From positions 1 to 64,000 of the forward strand of contig WFSL01000033.1 in the NCBI GenBank assembly GCA_015486015.1: a stretch of 64,000 nt of DNA. Direction: 5' to 3'. This document shows, piece after piece, positions 9,519 to 18,824 of this stretch (positions are counted from its first letter, which is position 1; each line of letters starts with the position of its first letter). A program made the translations under genes and the position numbers. Source of the stretch: Aquificota bacterium (GTDB lineage Bacteria; Thermosulfidibacterota; Thermosulfidibacteria; Thermosulfidibacterales; B14-G1). Under the pieces are notes generated by a model. That model saw only the letters and a program-made list of their open reading frames with translations, ran no database searches and was not told where the DNA came from.

Positions 9519-11144
9519 TCAAATCTTACCCCTTGCAACCCTGCCCTTTCTTGTCCCACCAGAGGCATAGATGATGAGGGTCCTCCCAGGATGGATAAGG
9601 TTGTGCCTGAGTCCATTCCACCTCTTCAGCTCCCTCACATGAACACCAAAGGCACGGGCTATGCTCCAAAGGTTATCTCCCTTCTTTACCCGATATCTGA
9701 TGACCCCCTTCCCACACCTTACCTTTCTACTGCTAGCCTTCTTCACCATAGTTGGAGGTGGAATCAATAGGGTCTCCCCCGGCCTTATGCGCGCACCCTG
9801 AAGCTTGTTTCGCCTCATCAGACCTTCAACGCTCACCCGAAACAGACGAGCAATATGCCACAGGGTATCCCCCTCTTGTACCACATAGGTGCTCCCCCCT
9901 TTGCATCTGACCAAATGACCCCTTACCCCCTTCCTAACCCACAAATCGGCCCTTGCGGGGATGAGAATGGTCTTGCCCGCCCTGATGCGCCTGGGATCGC
10001 GGATCCCATTCACCACTATCAAGGTAGAAAGGGGCACACCATAACTCCTCGCCAACAGATAAAGGGACTCTCCCTTGAGAAGCCGATGCCTTATCCACTT
10101 GTGCCCATACCTATCCGAAACGGGATAGAGTATGCCAGCATATGCAGGATTCGAGGCAATTGCGGAAACCTTTGCGCCAAGACCCTCGGGCACCTTTAAA
10201 GGGTAGGGCGGGCCAGGAGGGGTCACCCAATGCCTAAGAGCAGGATTCAACCTCCTGAGGTCCCTGTAGTTCACACCTGCCAGTTTGGCAAGCCTCCTAA
10301 GATCCATCATCCCCCTTACCTTCACCACATCGTATGCCAATGGAGGAGAAGGATCTGGCAGTGGCAGCCCATAAAGATCGGGATTATGCACCAAAAGGAG
10401 GATCGCCATGAAGCGAGGCACATACTCTTTCGTCTCCTCCCTGAGATACGGGGAATGCGCCAAAACCCAGAAGTCCCTGCTCCCTGCCCTCTTGATGGCC
10501 TCTTCTATCCGAATGGGACCGGCATTGTAAGCCGATATGGCCAGCTCCCAAGAGCCCAATCGCGCATAGAGGTCCCTGAGATACTTAGCAGCAGCCACAG
10601 TGGACCTCTCTATATCCATGCGTTCATCCACCCATGGGTCTATCCTAAGGCCATAAAGCCTTGCAGTAGATCTTATAAACTGCCAATATCCCAAGGCCCT
10701 GGAACGGGAAAGGGCCGTGGCCCAGTACCCACTCTCCAGTATGGGGAGATAGGCCAAATCCTGGGGCAACCCCTCTCTCCTCAGGATTTCCTTCACCAAA
10801 GGAATGTAACGTTCCGCCCTCTCCCGATAGCGGAGGAAATCCTTCCTGCCCCTCCCCAAGTAATAGTCGATAAACCTCTGTACTTCACGGTTTATCGAGA
10901 TCCCCATGTCGCTCCCCTCACCAATCTTTTCCAACAATTCCTCCTCAGAGAGCTGCTGCAGATAGAGTTCATCTTCCAAGTTTTTCCCACCTTTGGGGAT
11001 CTCCTTCACAGAAACATGGGCACCCGCTACCGAGGTGCCTGATCCCCCGCGAGAGAGAGAAGAAGACTTGGACCTGGATGCCATCTTCAATGTAGTACAA
11101 CCCAAGGCGAAAATCACCAACGAGATCCACACAAATCTCTTCAT
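9519..11144 (-). CDS. mltD: LysM-containing lytic transglycosylase, MltD-like lipoprotein
   Basis: A 541-residue lipoprotein that should cleave peptidoglycan glycans. The signal peptide MKRFVWISLVIFALGC carries a lipobox at Cys16. The transglycosylase domain (about residues 120-250) has LPILESGYW with the catalytic Glu, SRALGYWQFI and ISAYNAGPIRIEEA. Three C-terminal LysM modules follow, two beginning YVVQEGDTLWHIARLF and YRVKKGDNLWSIARAF, separated by Pro-rich linkers; an extra LysM-like unit precedes them. I use ATG 11144 because the signal peptide starts there and GGGGGTG precedes it. Confidence 0.92.
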   Translation of the reverse strand: MKRFVWISLVIFALGCTTLKMASRSKSSSLSRGGSGTSVAGAHVSVKEIPKGGKNLEDELYLQQLSEEELLEKIGEGSDMGISINREVQRFIDYYLGRGRKDFLRYRERAERYIPLVKEILRREGLPQDLAYLPILESGYWATALSRSRALGYWQFIRSTARLYGLRIDPWVDERMDIERSTVAAAKYLRDLYARLGSWELAISAYNAGPIRIEEAIKRAGSRDFWVLAHSPYLREETKEYVPRFMAILLLVHNPDLYGLPLPDPSPPLAYDVVKVRGMMDLRRLAKLAGVNYRDLRRLNPALRHWVTPPGPPYPLKVPEGLGAKVSAIASNPAYAGILYPVSDRYGHKWIRHRLLKGESLYLLARSYGVPLSTLIVVNGIRDPRRIRAGKTILIPARADLWVRKGVRGHLVRCKGGSTYVVQEGDTLWHIARLFRVSVEGLMRRNKLQGARIRPGETLLIPPPTMVKKASSRKVRCGKGVIRYRVKKGDNLWSIARAFGVHVRELKRWNGLRHNLIHPGRTLIIYASGGTRKGRVARGKI

Positions 11145-11289
11145 GACACCCCCTGCGAAAACACGATTCACTTTAGCCCATCGCATCCATAACCATCAAG
11201 CCCGATGCCAAAAGAAGGCCCACGATTGCCCCGACTTATCCTTTCTGGTACTGATTCAACCAGGATATTGAGGCTTAAGGAGGTGGTGG

Positions 11290-11742
11290 ATGTCCCTAAA
11301 AGATCGGATATTGCAGGATATGAAAGACTCCATGAGGGCCAGAGATGCCCTGAGGGTCTCTACACTGAGACTGTTGATCTCGGAGATCAAGAATAAAGAG
11401 ATAGATGCCAAGGGTGAGTTGGAGGATGGGGACGTGCTGACCCTCATCCAGAAGGCGGTAAAGCAGCGCCAGGATTCTATAATCCAGTACGAGAAGGGAG
11501 GAAGGAAGGATTTGGCAGACAAGGAGAAGGCAGAGATGGAGATACTCAAGCTTTATCTCCCCGAAGAGCTGAGCCAAGATGAAATACTCAAAATCATTGA
11601 CAATGCTATAGCTACCACGGGAGCCTCATCACTGAAAGAGATGGGCAAGGTGATGAAGGAGGTAATGCCAAAGGTGAAAGGTAGGGCTGATGGGAAGCTG
11701 GTGAACGAGTTGGTAAGGAAGAGACTATCAGGTGATCAGTAA
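11290..11742 (+). CDS. GatB/YqeY domain protein
   Basis: A 150-residue YqeY-family protein, related to the tRNA-binding tail of GatB. Recognisable segments are SLKDRILQDMKDSMRARD at the start, LRLLISEIKNKEID, QRQDSIIQYEKGGRKDLA and the terminal KVKGRADGKLVNELVRKRL, which holds the conserved GRADGK. The in vivo role is not established; tRNA-related function is inferred from homology. Start ATG 11290 follows AAGGAGGTGG. It is followed by mutS2 after 30 bp on the same strand. Confidence 0.92.
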   Translation: MSLKDRILQDMKDSMRARDALRVSTLRLLISEIKNKEIDAKGELEDGDVLTLIQKAVKQRQDSIIQYEKGGRKDLADKEKAEMEILKLYLPEELSQDEILKIIDNAIATTGASSLKEMGKVMKEVMPKVKGRADGKLVNELVRKRLSGDQ

Positions 11743-11772
11743 GGGCTATAGGATCCTCAGGTATTACCGCTC

Positions 11773-14118
11773 ATGTTTCCCTTGCACACTTTAGAAGTCC
11801 TGGAGTTTTTCTCCCTCTTGGAGTTGGTGGCACGGGAGGCAGCATCGGAACCGGGGAGGGAAAAGGTGATGGCCTTGAGACCCCAAGACCGGTTAGAGGA
11901 TATCCAGAAAAATCTCCTGGAAGTGGCCGAGGCCATGAATCTCGAAAGAGAAGGAGACTTCCCCTCCCTCGCAGAGCTGGAGGAGATCAGGCCCCTGCTG
12001 GAAAAGGCCCGACCCCGTGGTGCCATGCTGGTTTCAGAAGAGCTCTTGAAGATCAAGAAACAGCTCTCATTGGCATCCAGGATGAGGAAAACCCTGGGGC
12101 AGAGGGATCAGCTTCCACTCCTTGCTTCCCAAATTCAGAAACTCCATCTCCTGGAAGACCTCTGGGAAACCCTGAGCAGGGTGATAAGCCCCTACGGGGA
12201 GATCCTGGACAGCGCCAGCCCCCAGCTGACCCAGATCCGACTCAAAAAGGAAGGGCTACGTCGGGAGATCCGGGAAAGGCTCCAGCAACTCCTAACCAGT
12301 CCCCACCTGTCCCAGGCCCTCCAGGAGAGAACCATCACCATGAGGAATGGCAGATACGTGGTGCCCATAAAGGCCCAGTTCTCTGGCAAGGTGAAAGGGT
12401 TAGTCCAAGACCAGTCAGCCACAGGGGCCACACTATATATAGAGCCATTCAGCGTGGTGGAACTCAACAACCACCTGGTGAGAACAGAGAAGGAGGAAGA
12501 ACAAGAGATAGAACGCATCCTCAAAGAGTGCACAGCCCTGGTAAGGGAACATTCGGGCGCCCTGGTCAGGAATCAAGCCATCCTGGCACATCTCGACTCC
12601 CTGGGGGCCCGGGCCAGATTTGCCTTGAAATATCGGGGTTCAGTACCCTCGGTCTCCAGGGAGCCTACCTGGACCATCCTCGAGGGACGCCATCCCCTGC
12701 TGATTAAGGAGAAGGGACTGGAAGGGACAGTGCCCCTGGAGATCACCCTGAGCAAAGGCACCAGAGAAAAGGGGGCAGCAGCCTGCCACTCCCTGGTCAT
12801 TACTGGACCAAACACAGGGGGCAAAACTGTAGCCTTAAAGACCATGGGGCTTTTGGCCATCATGGTCCAAAGTGGCATCCCTCCCACTGCTCACCCTGAC
12901 TCCTCCTTCCCCGTATTCAAAAAGATTCTGGCAGACATCGGAGACGAGCAGAGCATCCAACAGAATCTATCCACCTTCTCTTCCCATATGAGAAACATAA
13001 AACAGATTCTGGACCATGCAGATTCCGAGACCCTGGCCGTGATAGACGAGTTGGGAGCAGGTACAGACCCGTGGGAGGGCACCCCCCTCGCCATATCCAT
13101 CTTAGAGGAGCTCCACAAGAGGGGAACATGGTGCCTAATATCCACCCACCACAACGAACTGAAACTCTTTGCCCATGCCATGCCGGGCATGAAAAACGCC
13201 TCCGTGGAGTTTGACCCCCAGACTTTATCCCCCACCTACCGACTCCTGGTGGGTGTACCGGGAAAGAGCAACGCCTTCATCATTGCGGAGAGATTGGGTA
13301 TCCCATCAAAACTCATCGAAAGGGCCAAAGGTCTTCAAGATGAAGGAAGGGGAAGGATAGAAGAGGCGATCACCCAATTAGAAGCAGAGGCACAGAAGGC
13401 CAGAAAGGTCAGGGAGGCCTTGGAGAGGAGAGAGAAGGAGAAAGCCGCTGAGGCAAGGCGCATAAGGGAGGCCAAGGAGGCCCTCTTAAGTGAGCAGGAG
13501 AAGTGCCTGGGAGAAGCCAGGAGGCTCCTCTCCTTCGTCCACAGAGAGGTCAAGAGGCTCTCCAAGGGACTGAAACAGCAAAAGCCGGCAGAGGTTCAGA
13601 GGCATTTAAGGGAAATAGAAGAGAGGATGGCGCTCCTGGATTCCCCAAAGGGTGATGAGGTCATTGGCGTGGGGGACAGGGTGAGGGTATGGGGATTGGG
13701 GCTCGAGGGTGTAATATTAAGTTTGGCAGAGAATAAGGCAGAGGTAGACACTGGGAAGATGAGGGTAGTGGTCCCGGTGGATAGACTCTCCCTTATAGAA
13801 AAGGGAAATGGAGCACCACCAGAGTTACAGCCTCCATCCCTCACCTTTTCCTATCGGGGGTCAGGCATGGCCTCCATGGACTTAAATCTGGTAGGCAAGA
13901 GGGTAGACGAGGCCATCCCCTTAATGGAGAAATTCATAGACGGGGCCTACCTTGCAGGCCTGAAGGAGGTGCGGATCATCCACGGTGTGGGGACAGGGAT
14001 CCTGAAGAGGGCCGTGAGAGAGCACCTCGACACATCTCCATTGGTAGAGTCCTTCCAGGAAGCCCCCAAGAAAGAGGGGGGAGCAGGCGCAACCATAGTG
14101 AAACTAAAAGAAAGCTGA
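11773..14118 (+). CDS. mutS2: Endonuclease MutS2
   Basis: A 781-residue MutS2. The N-terminal clamp/lever region resembles MutS domains III-IV. The ATPase has Walker A GPNTGGKT at 345-352, DIGDEQSIQQNLSTFSSH, Walker B in AVIDELGAGTDPWEG, and STHHNEL. A long coiled coil (about 515-610) is followed by a KOW-like stretch. The C-terminal Smr nuclease domain starts near 700 (DLNLVGKRVDEA) and contains IIHGVGTGILKRAV. MutS2 has roles in suppressing recombination or rescuing collided ribosomes in different species. The MutS1 mismatch domain is absent. RBS before ATG 11773 is poor. Confidence 0.95.
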   Translation: MFPLHTLEVLEFFSLLELVAREAASEPGREKVMALRPQDRLEDIQKNLLEVAEAMNLEREGDFPSLAELEEIRPLLEKARPRGAMLVSEELLKIKKQLSLASRMRKTLGQRDQLPLLASQIQKLHLLEDLWETLSRVISPYGEILDSASPQLTQIRLKKEGLRREIRERLQQLLTSPHLSQALQERTITMRNGRYVVPIKAQFSGKVKGLVQDQSATGATLYIEPFSVVELNNHLVRTEKEEEQEIERILKECTALVREHSGALVRNQAILAHLDSLGARARFALKYRGSVPSVSREPTWTILEGRHPLLIKEKGLEGTVPLEITLSKGTREKGAAACHSLVITGPNTGGKTVALKTMGLLAIMVQSGIPPTAHPDSSFPVFKKILADIGDEQSIQQNLSTFSSHMRNIKQILDHADSETLAVIDELGAGTDPWEGTPLAISILEELHKRGTWCLISTHHNELKLFAHAMPGMKNASVEFDPQTLSPTYRLLVGVPGKSNAFIIAERLGIPSKLIERAKGLQDEGRGRIEEAITQLEAEAQKARKVREALERREKEKAAEARRIREAKEALLSEQEKCLGEARRLLSFVHREVKRLSKGLKQQKPAEVQRHLREIEERMALLDSPKGDEVIGVGDRVRVWGLGLEGVILSLAENKAEVDTGKMRVVVPVDRLSLIEKGNGAPPELQPPSLTFSYRGSGMASMDLNLVGKRVDEAIPLMEKFIDGAYLAGLKEVRIIHGVGTGILKRAVREHLDTSPLVESFQEAPKKEGGAGATIVKLKES

Positions 14119-14144
14119 CTTCTAAGGGAAACCAAAAAAGGGCA

Positions 14145-14951
14145 TTAGCCGAGAGAAAGGTCACCCAAAATCTCCTGAACCATCCTTCCTATCAGTGGAG
14201 CCAAAGCGGCGTTAGAGACCCAGAGCCAGCCAGAAAGCCACTCCTTGTTTCCCAAACCCCCAACCACTCCTCCCCCTTCCTCCACCATGAGTCCCCCGGC
14301 AGCTACATCCCATGGAGAGAGGTCCATGTAGAAGAGGGCATCGTAACGGCCACAGGCCACATAACAGAGGTCCAAGGCAGCAGAGCCCGTATGGCGCAAG
14401 GCCATCCCTTTGAGATAAGCAGCCTTGTAGAAGGCCAGCAGGACACTCAAGTGCTCCCTACCCCGATAAGGCAGCCCCAAGGCCACCACTGCACTGGAGG
14501 GCTCACCTACCCGGGAAACAGAGGCCTTCTCCCCATTGAACCAGAACCCCTTACCCGCCTCTGCATGGAAGAACTCATCCTCCATGGGGGCATAGGTCAC
14601 CCCTACGAGGGGCTTCCCACTCTCGATATAGGCTAAGGTTACAGCAAAATGGGGAATGCCATGTATGAAGCTCCTGGTGCCGTCCAAGGGATCAACAATC
14701 CAACAGGTGGCAGGGCACGCCTCACCATGATAGTGCTCCTCCGAAAAGACTGGCACACCAGGGGCAAGCATAGATAGCTGATCTATGATCCACCCCTCAA
14801 CTTCCCTATCCACCTCAGTGACAAAGTCACTGGGTCCCTTCTCCTGCACCTTAATGGTACCCCCATCCACCATTTCCTGGAACCTCCTCCTGAGGAGGTC
14901 ACCCGCCCCCTTAGCCACCATCAATGCACCTTCTATCAAACCCTTCCCCAT
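14145..14951 (-). CDS. suhB: Inositol monophosphatase family protein
   Basis: A 268-residue Mg-dependent phosphatase of the IMPase/SuhB family. Seen are FVTEVDREVEGWI, SEEH (metal-binding Glu), the signature WIVDPLDGTRSFIHG, and the second motif SPWDVAAGGLMVEEGGG. The substrate may be inositol-1-phosphate or a related sugar phosphate. I prefer ATG 14951, with AGATAGGG upstream. A GTG at 14972 would add seven residues and overlap rng. It follows rng on the same transcript and converges on mutS2. Confidence 0.9.
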   Translation of the reverse strand: MGKGLIEGALMVAKGAGDLLRRRFQEMVDGGTIKVQEKGPSDFVTEVDREVEGWIIDQLSMLAPGVPVFSEEHYHGEACPATCWIVDPLDGTRSFIHGIPHFAVTLAYIESGKPLVGVTYAPMEDEFFHAEAGKGFWFNGEKASVSRVGEPSSAVVALGLPYRGREHLSVLLAFYKAAYLKGMALRHTGSAALDLCYVACGRYDALFYMDLSPWDVAAGGLMVEEGGGVVGGLGNKEWLSGWLWVSNAALAPLIGRMVQEILGDLSLG

Positions 14952-14958
14952 CCCTATC

Positions 14959-16464
14959 TCAGGCCACCACACTGAACTGCTCTGGATGGAGTTCCATCCG
15001 TTCCGATACCAAGATCTTCACCCTCAGCCTCTCCTCCAACTCCTCCAAGGTATCCCCCTCCTCCTCAATGAGGGCTTGAGCCACGGAAGGGTGAACCTCC
15101 ACAGTGATCCTCCCCCCCTTAGCACGGTAAGAGAGCTTCTGTATCTCCCTGAAGATCTCGCAACAGACCACCATAGGTGGCTTCATATAGCCCCTGCCAC
15201 CGCAATAAGGACATGGACCACATAGGGTCTTAAGGAGGCTCTCCTTTACCCTCTTTCTGGTCATGATCACCAGCCCCAGTTCAGTAAAACCCTGGATATT
15301 GGAAGGGTACCTATCCCTCTTCAGGGCATTCTCTAAGGTCTCTAACACCTGCCGTCTATGCCCTTCCTCCTCCATATCTATGAAGTCTATAATGATGATG
15401 CCACCAATGTTCCTCAACCGAATCTGATGTGCGATCTCCTTGGCCGCCTCTAAGTTGGTCCTAAAGATGGTATCTTCCAAGCATTTCTTCCCCACAAACT
15501 TACCCGTATTCACGTCGATGGCGGTAAGGGCCTCCGTCTCCTCAATGATGATATACCCCCCAGATTTGAGCCACACCTTTGGATGAAGCGCCTTATTGAT
15601 CTCCTCCTCAATCCCGTAGTGCTCAAAGATAGGCTCCACCCCATGGTATAGCTGCACCTTGGAGGCAAGTTGGGGGAGGTACTCCTGGGTAAAGGATAGA
15701 CAGCGCTGATACTCACCCTCATCATCGATGATGAGAGTAGTAATCTCGGGGGAGAAGAAGTCGCGTATGGCCTTAAGAAGCAGATCCAGATCATTATAAA
15801 GGAGCGCCGGTGCCCTCGTCTTTTCACACTTGTCTCTGATAGACTCCCACAGCCTCACGAGGAATTCCATATCCTGGATCAGATCCTCCTTCCCCCTTCC
15901 TTCACTCACCGTTCTCACTATAAAGCCCATAGGCGAAGGCCTGATCTCCTCCACTATAGACTTGAGCCTCTTCCTTTCCTCCTTGTTCCTGATCCTCCTG
16001 GAAACCCCCACATGGGTCATGGTAGGCATAAGCACCAAGTATCGCCCAGGCAAGGTGATGTGGGAAGTGAGCCTGGGGCCTTTACTACCCAAGGGCTCCT
16101 TGGCCACTTGGACCATCACCTCCTGGCCTTCGGTAAGGAGGTCCTCTATAGGAGAGCCCCTCTTAGGCCTTGGGATGATAGGAGTCTCTGATTCTATCTC
16201 CCCCTCCTCCTCAAGGATGTCCTCATACATTTCGAACCCTTCAAATACATCTGTAACATACAGGAACCCTGCCCGCCCGAGCCCAATATCCACAAAGGCG
16301 GCTTCCATCCCTGGGAGGATCTTCACTACCCTCCCCTTGTATATGTTACCTGCTATACCCCTCTCTCCCTTTCTCTCAATGTAAATCTCACTCAGGCCCC
16401 AATCCCCCAACACGGCAACCCGGGTCTCCTTAAAATCAGCATTTACCACTATACAACTGCCCAA
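14959..16464 (-). CDS. rng: Ribonuclease G (RNase E/G family)
   Basis: A 501-residue endoribonuclease acting in rRNA processing and mRNA decay. The N-terminal S1 domain has GNIYKGRVVKILPGMEAAFVDIG with an acidic insertion (about residues 75-100). The catalytic part shows ALTAIDVNTGKFVG and GGIIIIDFIDM, each providing a magnesium-binding Asp. The zinc-link motif CGPCPYCGGRG is near 410-420. No long C-terminal scaffold is present, so it is RNase G-like rather than RNase E. Start is TTG 16464 with AGGAGGTGG upstream. This RBS lies opposite the promoter of the divergent MerR gene. Confidence 0.94.
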   Translation of the reverse strand: MGSCIVVNADFKETRVAVLGDWGLSEIYIERKGERGIAGNIYKGRVVKILPGMEAAFVDIGLGRAGFLYVTDVFEGFEMYEDILEEEGEIESETPIIPRPKRGSPIEDLLTEGQEVMVQVAKEPLGSKGPRLTSHITLPGRYLVLMPTMTHVGVSRRIRNKEERKRLKSIVEEIRPSPMGFIVRTVSEGRGKEDLIQDMEFLVRLWESIRDKCEKTRAPALLYNDLDLLLKAIRDFFSPEITTLIIDDEGEYQRCLSFTQEYLPQLASKVQLYHGVEPIFEHYGIEEEINKALHPKVWLKSGGYIIIEETEALTAIDVNTGKFVGKKCLEDTIFRTNLEAAKEIAHQIRLRNIGGIIIIDFIDMEEEGHRRQVLETLENALKRDRYPSNIQGFTELGLVIMTRKRVKESLLKTLCGPCPYCGGRGYMKPPMVVCCEIFREIQKLSYRAKGGRITVEVHPSVAQALIEEEGDTLEELEERLRVKILVSERMELHPEQFSVVA

Positions 16465-16475
16465 AGACCACCTCC

Positions 16476-16502
16476 TTGACGGTGGAGTATGTAATCTATA
16501 AA
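16476..16502 (+). promoter_or_regulatory. Sigma-70-like promoter for the MerR/LolD genes
   Basis: TTGACG at 16476-16481 and TATAAA at 16497-16502 are separated by 15 bp, slightly short of the usual 17. TAAAAA starting at 16499 would give exactly 17. Transcription would start near 16509, leaving a leader of about 40 nt that contains AAAGGAG at 16534-16540. This placement means the MerR coding start must lie downstream of 16509. Confidence 0.45.
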
Positions 16503-16547
16503 AATTTAGCCTGTCAAACCAGCTTAAAGGCCCAAAGGAGAAGGTCG

Positions 16548-16868
16548 CTGGTTGAGAAGCATTACAAAAGGATTGGCGAGGTGAGTCGCATCACGGGTCT
16601 TGCCCCTTCCCTCCTAAGGTTTTGGGAAAAGGAGTTCCCGCAGCTCTCTCCATTGAAGAAGGGAGGGCAGAGGCTCTACTCTCCCCAGGATATAGAGCTT
16701 ATCCTGAAGATTAAGCATCTGGTCCAGGAGATGGGATACACCTTGGAAGGTGCAAGGAAGGCCCTCTCCAAGCCAAAGGGTACTGGGTCCCGCCTCTCTG
16801 AGATGATCAAGGGCTTGGAGGAGATTAAGGAGGAGCTGAAAAGGATCAAGGAGGAGCTCTCGTCGTGA
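16548..16868 (+). CDS. MerR family transcriptional regulator (apparent CTG start)
   Basis: A small MerR-type DNA-binding protein of about 106 residues. The winged-helix region reads YKRIGEVSRITGLAPSLLRFWEKEF, then QRLYSPQDIELILKIKHL, and the protein ends in a charged coiled coil (MIKGLEEIKEELKRIKEEL). No C-terminal effector domain or cysteines are seen, as in HspR/YdfM-sized members. The open frame begins at TTG 16476, but that codon is in the promoter. No ATG, GTG or TTG occurs in frame between there and the conserved core. CTG 16548 has AAAGGAG exactly 7 nt upstream and is the best start. It overlaps the ATPase gene by 4 nt. Confidence 0.82.
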   Translation: MVEKHYKRIGEVSRITGLAPSLLRFWEKEFPQLSPLKKGGQRLYSPQDIELILKIKHLVQEMGYTLEGARKALSKPKGTGSRLSEMIKGLEEIKEELKRIKEELSS

Positions 16869-17572
16869 CGCCAGTGGTGGAGGCAAAGAACGTTTACAAG
16901 AGCTATGTGAGAGACTCTTCCCCCCCTGTGGAGGTGCTGAGAGGGGTAAACCTCAAGGTGCAACAAGGGGAATTCCTCACCATCACAGGCCCATCGGGGG
17001 CAGGAAAGTCCACGCTTTTACACATCCTCGGCCTCATAGACAGGCCCACTCGGGGGGAGGTATTCCTTAAGGGAAGGGAGACTGGGAAAATGGGGGATAG
17101 GGAGAGGGCAGAGATGAGGAACAGGATGCTGGGCTTTGTGTTTCAGGCCCACTACCTGCTCCCAGAGTTTACTGCATTGGAAAACGTCTCTATCCCTCTC
17201 ATCATCCAGGGTGAGAAGGCTGGTACAGCTAAAGAGAAGGCAAGAAAGGTCCTGGAAAAGGTGGGGCTTGGGGCAAGGCTCCACCACAAGCCGGTGGAAA
17301 TGTCTGGGGGTGAGCAGCAACGTGTAGCCGTAGCACGTGCCATAGTTCATGGACCCGAACTTCTGCTCGCCGACGAGCCCACAGGCAACCTGGATAGGGA
17401 GACAGGGGCTTACCTTATGGAGCTCCTACTATCACTTCATAAGGAACAGGGGATGACGGTGGTAATGGTAACCCACAACCAGTCCTTGGCCTCCATGACA
17501 CAGAGGGTACTCAAGCTGGTAGACGGCCAGTTGAACGAAGGGGAACGAGCCCCTACCCCCTTAGGAGCCTAA
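16865..17572 (+). CDS. lolD: ABC transporter ATP-binding protein, LolD/MacB type
   Basis: A 235-residue ATPase. Walker A is GPSGAGKS at about residues 41-48, the Q-loop FVFQAHYLLPE, the ABC signature MSGGEQQRVAVARAIVHGPELL and Walker B LLADEPTGNLD. The RAEMRNRMLGFVFQ region and length are typical of LolD (lipoprotein release) and the MacB subfamily. No LolC/LolE or FtsX-like permease is adjacent, so the partner must be elsewhere. Start is GTG 16865, coupled to the MerR gene. The 3' end overlaps thiC by 20 bp in convergent orientation. Confidence 0.85.
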   Translation: MTPVVEAKNVYKSYVRDSSPPVEVLRGVNLKVQQGEFLTITGPSGAGKSTLLHILGLIDRPTRGEVFLKGRETGKMGDRERAEMRNRMLGFVFQAHYLLPEFTALENVSIPLIIQGEKAGTAKEKARKVLEKVGLGARLHHKPVEMSGGEQQRVAVARAIVHGPELLLADEPTGNLDRETGAYLMELLLSLHKEQGMTVVMVTHNQSLASMTQRVLKLVDGQLNEGERAPTPLGA

Positions 17573-18824
17573 TGGCACAGAACTCTCCACACATGGTACA
17601 AACTTCCTCTTCCTTTGGAGGTCTGGATTCTCTAATCTTCCTGGCCCTTTCAGGATCAATGGCGAGAGTCATCTGACGCTCCCAATCTAACTCCCAACGG
17701 GCCTTGGCCATCTTCAGGTCCCACTCCTCTGCCCCAGGCACCCCCTTAGCCAAATCGGCTGCATGACCAGCTATACGCGCTGCGATCACTCCTTCCTTCA
17801 CATCCTCCACCGTAGGGAGCCTCAGATGCTCAGAGGGAGTAACATAGCAGATAAAGTCTGCACCGTAGGTGGCAGCCAGGGCACCACCAATAGCAGAGAC
17901 AATGTGATCGTAACCCGGGGCAACATCTGTGACCAGCGGACCCAACACATAGAAAGGGGCACCGTGGCAGAGCCTCTTTTGCAAGACCATATTGGTGGCT
18001 ATCTGGTCTAAGGGCACATGCCCCGGACCCTCCACCATTACCTGAACCCCTGCATCCCACGCCCTCTTCACCAGCTCCCCTATAATGATGAGCTCCTGGA
18101 TCTGCCCCCTGTCCGTGGCATCTGCTATGCAGCCTGGCCTAAAGCCATCCCCCAGGCTCAGGGTGACATCATATGCCCTGGCCAACTCCAAAAGGCGATC
18201 ATAGTACTCATAGAGGGGATTCTCCCGCTGGTTATAGCGCATCCAGGCAATAAGAAAGGCACCACCCCGGCTCACCACACCCAGGACCCTCCCCTCCTGC
18301 TCCATCCGGGCCAATGTCTCCAAGGTGACGCCACAGTGGACAGTGATAAAGTCCACCCCGTCCTTCACATGCCTCTCTATCCCCTCGAATATCTCATCCA
18401 CAGACATCTCTACCACAGGCTGACCCCGCTTCCGCGATTCGATTGCCGCCTGATAGATGGGAACGGTACCCACGGGTACAGGGCTCCCTTGCACCACCAT
18501 ACGCCTCATGTGATCAAGATCCCCCCCTGTAGAGAGGTCCATCACTGCATCGGTGCCAGCCTCCAAGGCCGCACGGAGCTTTGCCATCTCCTCCTCCTCA
18601 TCTGCCACGTCTGAGGAGGTGCCAATATTGGCATTCACCTTAGTGGTGAGCCCCTTCCCTATCCCCTTGGCCTGGCAATGTGTATGGAGCTTATTCTTAG
18701 GGATTACCAACTCACCCCTTGCTACCCTTTCCATGATCTCCTGGGGTGTATACCCCTCTGCCTGAGCCACCTCCTCCATCTCGGAGGTAATGATTCCTTG
18801 CCTCGCTGCCTCTAACTGCGTCAT
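17553..18824 (-). CDS. thiC: Phosphomethylpyrimidine synthase ThiC
   Basis: A 423-residue radical-SAM enzyme converting aminoimidazole ribotide to hydroxymethylpyrimidine phosphate for thiamine. Seen are LHTHCQAKGIGKG, NANIGTSSDV, MDLSTGGDLDHMRR, FITVHCGV, SRGGAFLIAWM, SLGDGFRPGCIADATD, QVMVEGPGHVPLDQI and the C-terminal cluster-binding CTMCGEFC. The short form without the plant/proteobacterial N-terminal domain is usual in anaerobes. It is the last gene of yggS-thi4-thiE-thiC, overlapping thiE by 4 nt. The 3' end overlaps the convergent ATPase gene by 20 bp. Confidence 0.97.
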   Translation of the reverse strand: MTQLEAARQGIITSEMEEVAQAEGYTPQEIMERVARGELVIPKNKLHTHCQAKGIGKGLTTKVNANIGTSSDVADEEEEMAKLRAALEAGTDAVMDLSTGGDLDHMRRMVVQGSPVPVGTVPIYQAAIESRKRGQPVVEMSVDEIFEGIERHVKDGVDFITVHCGVTLETLARMEQEGRVLGVVSRGGAFLIAWMRYNQRENPLYEYYDRLLELARAYDVTLSLGDGFRPGCIADATDRGQIQELIIIGELVKRAWDAGVQVMVEGPGHVPLDQIATNMVLQKRLCHGAPFYVLGPLVTDVAPGYDHIVSAIGGALAATYGADFICYVTPSEHLRLPTVEDVKEGVIAARIAGHAADLAKGVPGAEEWDLKMAKARWELDWERQMTLAIDPERARKIRESRPPKEEEVCTMCGEFCAIRLLRG

